DNA of 6,230 nucleotides from Paludibacteraceae bacterium (lineage in GTDB: Bacteria; Bacteroidota; Bacteroidia; Bacteroidales; Paludibacteraceae): the NCBI GenBank assembly GCA_018055865.1, contig JAGPGR010000118.1:1-6230 (forward strand). Direction: 5' to 3'. This document shows, piece after piece, positions 4,784 to 6,230 of the stretch. The position numbers were made by a program, and so were the translations under genes. How positions within the stretch are numbered: position 1 is the first letter of the stretch; each line of letters begins with the position of its first letter. The notes under the pieces were generated by a model, which was not told the DNA's origin, did no database searches, and was given only the letters and a program-made list of their open reading frames with translations.

Positions 4784-6230
4784 ATGGCAAAATTCAAATC
4801 ACACATCCTGATTTGTGGTGGTACAGGTTGTCAATCATCAAACAGTGAAGCCATTTTCAATAATCTGGAAAGAGAGTTGGCTACCAAAGGACTGATTGAA
4901 GATGTTCAGGTAATTCGCACCGGCTGTTTCGGCTTCTGTGAAAAAGGACCTATCGTTAATGTATTGCCGGACAATACTTTCTATGTGGAAGTGAAACCGG
5001 ATGATGCACAAGAAATCATCGATGAACATATCATCAAGGGACGCCGCGTGAATCGGTTGCTGTATGTAAATCCGGAAAACGAAGAGCATGTCCCCGACTC
5101 CAAACACATGGGATTCTACAAAAAACAATTGCGTATCGCTTTGCGTAATTGCGGTTTGGTGGATCCTGAAAATATCGAAGAATCCATTGCACATGATGCT
5201 TATCAGGCGCTTGGAAAAGTGTTGACCGAAATGTCGCAGACCGATGCCATTGAGATCATTAAGAAATCTGGCTTGCGCGGACGTGGCGGCGGCGGATTCC
5301 CGACCGGACTCAAATGGGAAATCACTAAAAATAGTGTTTCGGATAAGAAATATGTGGTTTGTAATGCTGACGAGGGTGACCCGGGCGCATTTATGGACCG
5401 CTCCATTCTCGAAGGCGATCCGCACTCGGTGCTCGAAGCTATGGCCATTTGCGGCTACTGCATTGGAGCCGATGAAGGATTGATTTATATTCGTGCCGAA
5501 TATCCGCTGGCCATCAAACGGCTGAAAATAGCTATCAAACAAGCCGAAGAGTATGGATTGCTTGGAGATAATATCCTTGATACTGGATTTAACTTCAAAA
5601 TTAAACTCCGATACGGAGCAGGTGCATTTGTGTGCGGCGAGGAAACAGCGCTTATCCATTCCATGGAAGGTCGCCGCGGCGAGCCGACCAACAAACCGCC
5701 ATTCCCATCGGTAAAAGGTTATCTGGATAAACCTACCAATGTAAACAACGTAGAAACTTTTGCCAATATTCCTGCCATTATTCTCAAAGGGGCCGAGTGG
5801 TTTTCGTCCATCGGAACCGAAAAATCAAAAGGTACAAAAGTATTTGCATTGGCCGGAAAAATCAACAACGTTGGGTTAATCGAAGTTCCAATGGGTATTA
5901 CGCTTCGCGAAATTATTTTCGAAATCGGCGGTGGCATCAAAGGAGGTAAAAAATTCAAAGCCGTTCAGACGGGAGGCCCGTCAGGAGGTTGCCTCACCGA
6001 AAAGCACCTGGACACCCCGATCGACTACGACAACCTGCTTCAAGTCGGCTCCATGATGGGTTCGGGAGGTATGATTGTGATGGACGAAGACGATTGCATG
6101 GTTTCGGTAGCTAAATTTTACCTCGATTTTATCGTGGAGGAAAGCTGCGGAAAATGTGCACCATGTCGCATCGGAAATAAGCGTTTATTTGAAATTCTGG
6201 AAAAAATCTGCGATGGAAAAGGTACGCAGG
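4784..6230 (+). CDS. hydB: NADH/ferredoxin-linked [FeFe]-hydrogenase flavoprotein subunit HydB (NuoF-like), 3'-truncated by window
   Basis: 482 codons are visible with no stop, and the gene runs off the right edge. HydB proteins are usually about 600 residues. It is the FMN- and NAD(H)-binding subunit of the bifurcating hydrogenase, which couples NADH and reduced ferredoxin oxidation to H2 formation, or the reverse. Residues 1-90 form a thioredoxin-like [2Fe-2S] domain (C11, C16, C48, C52). Residues 166-178 are the GRGGGGFPTGLKW FMN loop. NADEGDPGAFMDR lies at 194-206, GAGAFVCGEETAL at 278-290, and TNVNNVETFAN at 318-328. An SLBB-like segment follows near 350-400. CGKCAPC (C455, C458, C461) begins the NuoF-type [4Fe-4S] site, whose fourth cysteine and the usual C-terminal two-cluster ferredoxin domain lie beyond the window. 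The start is set by GGGAGG 8 nt upstream. HydA is expected next. Confidence 0.95.
   Translation, partial: MAKFKSHILICGGTGCQSSNSEAIFNNLERELATKGLIEDVQVIRTGCFGFCEKGPIVNVLPDNTFYVEVKPDDAQEIIDEHIIKGRRVNRLLYVNPENEEHVPDSKHMGFYKKQLRIALRNCGLVDPENIEESIAHDAYQALGKVLTEMSQTDAIEIIKKSGLRGRGGGGFPTGLKWEITKNSVSDKKYVVCNADEGDPGAFMDRSILEGDPHSVLEAMAICGYCIGADEGLIYIRAEYPLAIKRLKIAIKQAEEYGLLGDNILDTGFNFKIKLRYGAGAFVCGEETALIHSMEGRRGEPTNKPPFPSVKGYLDKPTNVNNVETFANIPAIILKGAEWFSSIGTEKSKGTKVFALAGKINNVGLIEVPMGITLREIIFEIGGGIKGGKKFKAVQTGGPSGGCLTEKHLDTPIDYDNLLQVGSMMGSGGMIVMDEDDCMVSVAKFYLDFIVEESCGKCAPCRIGNKRLFEILEKICDGKGTQ

Noticed and set aside
4838..5659. Long minus-strand reading frame of 273 codons
   Set aside because: It lies opposite hydB, whose NuoF motifs are unmistakable in the + frame. 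The antisense translation shows no recognisable domain, and long antisense frames are common opposite such genes.

Overview
The window looks like the 5' and central part of an electron-bifurcating [FeFe]-hydrogenase operon from an anaerobic, fermentative member of the Bacteroidota. That assignment is an inference from four things. There is a perfect TAnnTTTG -7 box before the first gene. Most starts lack a Shine-Dalgarno sequence. The spacers are very AT-rich. Short CCCC/GGGG palindromic repeats, of a kind I associate from memory with Bacteroidota spacers, occur between genes. Every credible gene is on the + strand.

Layout. Bases 1-254 hold no gene: a probable intrinsic terminator (107-134) closes whatever lies upstream, and a Bacteroidota-type promoter (191-223) stands just before the first start. 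Then follow a DRTGG-like protein (255-596), an RsbW-like ATPase (596-1006), a ferredoxin/H-cluster-domain protein of the sensory [FeFe]-hydrogenase type (1023-2417), a second DRTGG-like protein (2386-2736), a PHP-domain metallo-phosphoesterase (2794-3552), a histidine-kinase-type ATPase without a phosphoacceptor domain (3704-4270), a small thioredoxin-like [2Fe-2S] protein (4377-4769), and the flavoprotein subunit HydB (4784 to beyond the right edge). The catalytic subunit HydA would be expected downstream and is not in view.

How the genes may work together. HydB carries the FMN/NADH site and Fe-S clusters of the NADH/ferredoxin-linked hydrogenase. The six upstream genes look like a sensing and signalling set: an H-cluster protein that keeps the four cluster cysteines but lacks the proton-transfer cysteine, two different GHKL ATPases, two DRTGG proteins and a PHP protein. 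Similar gene sets accompany bifurcating hydrogenases in Clostridia and Thermoanaerobacter-like bacteria, but the signalling mechanism is, to my knowledge, not worked out.

Points that stand out. Four copies of a ~24-bp GC-rich palindromic repeat sit at the ends of the two spacers around the PHP gene. Two of them supply the stop codons of the preceding genes, and one is read through as the N-terminus of the PHP protein. The NuoE-like subunit HydC, usually encoded between the PHP and ATPase genes in clostridial versions, is absent, and a repeat-bounded 151-bp spacer takes its place. HydB alone has a strong Shine-Dalgarno sequence.
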